A stretch of 9,711 bases of DNA, taken from contig NVVT01000016.1 of assembly GCA_002733465.1 (NCBI GenBank), positions 107,261 through 116,971 of the forward strand. The letters run 5' to 3'. The stretch comes from Kangiella sp. (GTDB taxonomy: Bacteria > Pseudomonadota > Gammaproteobacteria > Enterobacterales > Kangiellaceae). Positions 7,970 through 9,711 of this stretch are shown here, in pieces. Made by a program: the position numbers and the translations under genes. How positions within the stretch are numbered: position 1 is the first letter of the stretch; the number at the start of each line of letters is the position of its first letter. Under the pieces are notes generated by a model. It searched no databases. It was not told the origin of the DNA and saw only the letters and a list, made by a program, of their open reading frames with translations.

Positions 7970-7999
7970 GTAGGGTGTGCACGTTTTTCTGTGCCCACC
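7970..7999 (+). repeat. REP element, GTAG type, copy 1 of an inverted pair
   Basis: A GTAG tetranucleotide (7970-7973) is followed at once by an imperfect palindrome: GGTGTGCAC (7974-7982), loop GTTTTTCT, and GTGCCCACC (7991-7999). Eight of nine stem positions pair; the mismatch is at stem position 5. GTAG followed by a hairpin is the known signature of REP sequences mobilised by RAYT (TnpA-REP) transposases. It lies in the 126-bp gap between kynU and the cyclase gene. Copy number elsewhere in the genome cannot be seen here. Confidence 0.72.
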
Positions 8000-8027
8000 A
8001 TTGCTAACTTCTTAAACCTTGAAAAAT

Positions 8028-8055
8028 GGTGCGCGGAAAAAATCACCCACCCTAC
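8028..8055 (-). repeat. REP element, GTAG type, copy 2 of an inverted pair
   Basis: Read on the minus strand, GTAG (8055-8052) is followed by GGTGGGTGA, a TTTTTT loop and CCGCGCACC (ending at 8028). The stem has mismatches at positions 5 and 9 and one G-T wobble. It aligns along its length with copy 1 (same GTAGGGTG start, T-rich loop, CACCATT end) and shares the position-5 mismatch. The two copies face each other across 28 bp (8000-8027), the BIME arrangement. The decay of this copy suggests it is older or no longer mobile. Confidence 0.68.
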
Positions 8056-8067
8056 TTACATATAGGT

Positions 8068-8892
8068 TTAATTTGTTTCTGTTAAAGGATATAGAATCGG
8101 CCTTGATGGCACGGCATCGGTTTTAATTTCTGGTATTTGCAAATTACAAAGATAAAAACCATCTTCAATCTCATCTTTAATAAAAACCATTTCAGTAATA
8201 GTTTTTTTGATTGTCGACTTCTCGTTTAAATTGGTTTCGCCGTTTTTGACACTCCAAAAAAGTCGATGGTTTGTTAATTGTCCATCATCATACATTTTGT
8301 CAACTGATGGAAAATCAACTAACAAATGTCTAACATTTCTATCCACTAAATATTGCATGGCATCGTTACTTAAATAGGGAGGGTAATGGTCACTATCGTA
8401 AACCATGCTTTTTTTATCCATGCAATTTTCAAGTGTTCTAATGACTAGGCCTTCAAGCTGTGCGTTATCGTATTGTTCTAGTGATATTTCTAATTGCTCT
8501 AGTGTAATGACTTTATTTTCTTCATCCATATACGGAGCATAGTTGTCTCTAGTTTCGCCCGAAGGAACGGGAGTAATACTCATTAATACACAAGGAAAAA
8601 TAGATCGCTCAATCGCTGAGTAGACAGGTATTAATTCATTAACAATATGTGAAACAGATTCAGTATGGGTTCCATTACAATGAGGAATCATCGTTAAAAC
8701 ATTAGCGTTACATGATCCGCCTCTTTTGGTATCGCCAATATAGCTTCCCATTTCTAATGTTTTGCTTGTGCAAGCGGGTGCACCAAAATGATTGGGTTGT
8801 GTATCGTTTGGCAAAAGAGTTATGGCAATACTTTGTTCATTTGCAAGATTGCTAACGTATTCTTTGCCATCAATATTAAATTTTATTTTCAT
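8068..8892 (-). CDS. Cyclase-family metal hydrolase, candidate kynurenine formamidase
   Basis: The 274-residue protein belongs to the cyclase/KynB-like fold family, whose bacterial member KynB hydrolyses N-formylkynurenine to kynurenine and formate. The metal motif is HCNGTHTESVSH (71-82). The family norm is HxGTHxDxPxH, so here the first two histidines are one residue further apart (His71, His76), the aspartate ligand is Glu78 and the distal His82 is kept. GGSCNANVLTMIP just before it, and the later LVDFPSVD, also fit cyclase-family proteins. It is longer than classic KynB (about 210 residues). The gene starts 3 bp after the ACMSD stop, with a GGTG 6 bases before its ATG, and precedes kynU, so it fills the formamidase position of the pathway. 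Family assignment is firm; the substrate is inferred from the neighbours. Confidence 0.8.
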   Translation of the reverse strand: MKIKFNIDGKEYVSNLANEQSIAITLLPNDTQPNHFGAPACTSKTLEMGSYIGDTKRGGSCNANVLTMIPHCNGTHTESVSHIVNELIPVYSAIERSIFPCVLMSITPVPSGETRDNYAPYMDEENKVITLEQLEISLEQYDNAQLEGLVIRTLENCMDKKSMVYDSDHYPPYLSNDAMQYLVDRNVRHLLVDFPSVDKMYDDGQLTNHRLFWSVKNGETNLNEKSTIKKTITEMVFIKDEIEDGFYLCNLQIPEIKTDAVPSRPILYPLTETN

Positions 8893-8895
8893 CCG

Positions 8896-9711
8896 TTACA
8901 CCAAAAATCTTGAACGATCTAAATTTAACCATTCTAACGCAGTACCATTTAATAATTGATTGCGAATAGAATCGTCCTTGATATGGTCTTTGATTAATTT
9001 TCCTGGCTCAAGTTCACCTAACGGAAATGGGTAATCCGAACCAAGAGCTAATCTGTCAGCTCCCATTAATTCTATCAGGTAGTCTAGCATCGGGGTATCG
9101 TGTACGAGTGTATCTAAATAAATTTGTTTCAAGTATTTTCTAGGATTGATCGGATTATCTTTAGCCACTAAGTCCGGTCGACAATCAAAACCATGCTCAA
9201 TTCGACCGATAGTTGATGGAAATGAACCGCCACCGTGAGCAAAAGCCACTTTTAGATTGGGCAATTTTTCGAACACACCTCCAAAGATCATTGAACACAT
9301 TGCTAGCGAGGTTTCTGCGGGCATTCCCACCAACCAAGGCAACCAGTAGTCCTTCATTTTGTCAGTACCCATCATATCCCAAGGGTGCACAAAAATTGAG
9401 GCATTAAGATCTTGCGCGGCTTCAAATACGGCAAATAGCTCTGGGGCATTGAGATTCCAATCATTAACATGAGATCCAATTTGCACACCTTGTAAACCTA
9501 AATCATTAACACATCGTTCCATTTCTTTAATCGCCATATCAGGTGATTGAAGTGGAATAGTTCCAAGACCTGCAAATCGAGTTGGATGTTGCTCGCAGAT
9601 ACCGCCGATATGATCATTAAGCAGCATCGAAATATCTAAAGCATCAGTAGCCTTTGCCCAATAACTAAACATTACCGGTACCGTTGATAAAACTTGAACA
9701 TCAACCTTATG
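8896..9711 (-). CDS. acmsd: 2-amino-3-carboxymuconate-6-semialdehyde decarboxylase (ACMSD), 5' truncated by window
   Basis: ACMSD is a zinc amidohydrolase-superfamily enzyme that decarboxylates 2-amino-3-carboxymuconate semialdehyde to 2-aminomuconate semialdehyde, diverting it from quinolinate/NAD formation. The frame runs open to the window edge, so the ATG at 9672 is internal: the 13 codons before it read HKVDVQVLSTVPV, matching human ACMSD (VTVQALSTVPV). There are 271 visible residues of about 335; the N-terminal HxH zinc ligands lie outside. Visible catalytic parts are FVHPWDM (histidine at 9385-9387), FAHGGGSFP (9235-9237), GRIEHGF with a substrate arginine, and GSDYPFPLGELEPGK with the metal aspartate at 9034-9036. 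Similarity to the animal enzyme is very high across the whole visible part. It is the first visible gene of the kynurenine cluster, and the cyclase gene starts 3 bp after its stop. Confidence 0.95.
   Translation of the reverse strand, partial: HKVDVQVLSTVPVMFSYWAKATDALDISMLLNDHIGGICEQHPTRFAGLGTIPLQSPDMAIKEMERCVNDLGLQGVQIGSHVNDWNLNAPELFAVFEAAQDLNASIFVHPWDMMGTDKMKDYWLPWLVGMPAETSLAMCSMIFGGVFEKLPNLKVAFAHGGGSFPSTIGRIEHGFDCRPDLVAKDNPINPRKYLKQIYLDTLVHDTPMLDYLIELMGADRLALGSDYPFPLGELEPGKLIKDHIKDDSIRNQLLNGTALEWLNLDRSRFLV

Noticed and set aside
1..9711. Defence system, prophage, integron, CRISPR array or RNA gene
   Set aside because: Nearly every base is accounted for by metabolic, repair or signalling genes and the REP pair; no direct-repeat array, integrase, transposase, toxin-antitoxin pair or tRNA-like fold was seen.

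Overview
The window looks like chromosomal DNA of a low-GC (roughly 35-40 % by eye) bacterium, most likely a gammaproteobacterium. The AroE and Ung proteins follow their Escherichia coli counterparts nearly block by block, and a GTAG-type REP pair, common in that class, sits in one gene gap. No finer placement can be supported. There is no rRNA, tRNA, CRISPR array, insertion sequence or phage gene.

Left part (1-2646, + strand): a tightly packed run of three genes. First is the 3' portion of a PAS-PAS-GGDEF sensor protein that began before the window and whose GGDEF signature is degenerate (SEDQF). Two bases later comes aroE (shikimate dehydrogenase, TTG start), then ung (uracil-DNA glycosylase). 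The run meets the right-hand genes tail to tail at about 2647-2664.

Right part (2665-9711, - strand): read in the direction of transcription, a tryptophan/kynurenine breakdown cluster. It contains ACMSD (5' end beyond the window), a cyclase-family hydrolase that is a candidate kynurenine formamidase, a 126-bp gap holding two inverted REP elements, kynureninase (kynU), kynurenine 3-monooxygenase (kmo) and a PLP ammonia-lyase/racemase. About 100 bp further on is a GabD-like aldehyde dehydrogenase. kynU-kmo and kmo-lyase are joined by 4-bp ATGA stop/start overlaps, so these three are probably translationally coupled.

Together the genes suggest N-formylkynurenine -> kynurenine -> 3-hydroxykynurenine -> 3-hydroxyanthranilate + alanine, and, after ring opening, decarboxylation by ACMSD to 2-aminomuconate semialdehyde. 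ACMSD points to carbon/nitrogen catabolism, not only quinolinate/NAD synthesis. Tryptophan 2,3-dioxygenase, 3-hydroxyanthranilate dioxygenase, a canonical aminomuconate-semialdehyde dehydrogenase and 2-aminomuconate deaminase are not in the window and may lie beyond position 9711. The least ordinary items are the REP pair (which also creates a false upstream start for kynU), the altered metal motif of the cyclase, and the lyase coupled to kmo. I did not find a wholly new system.
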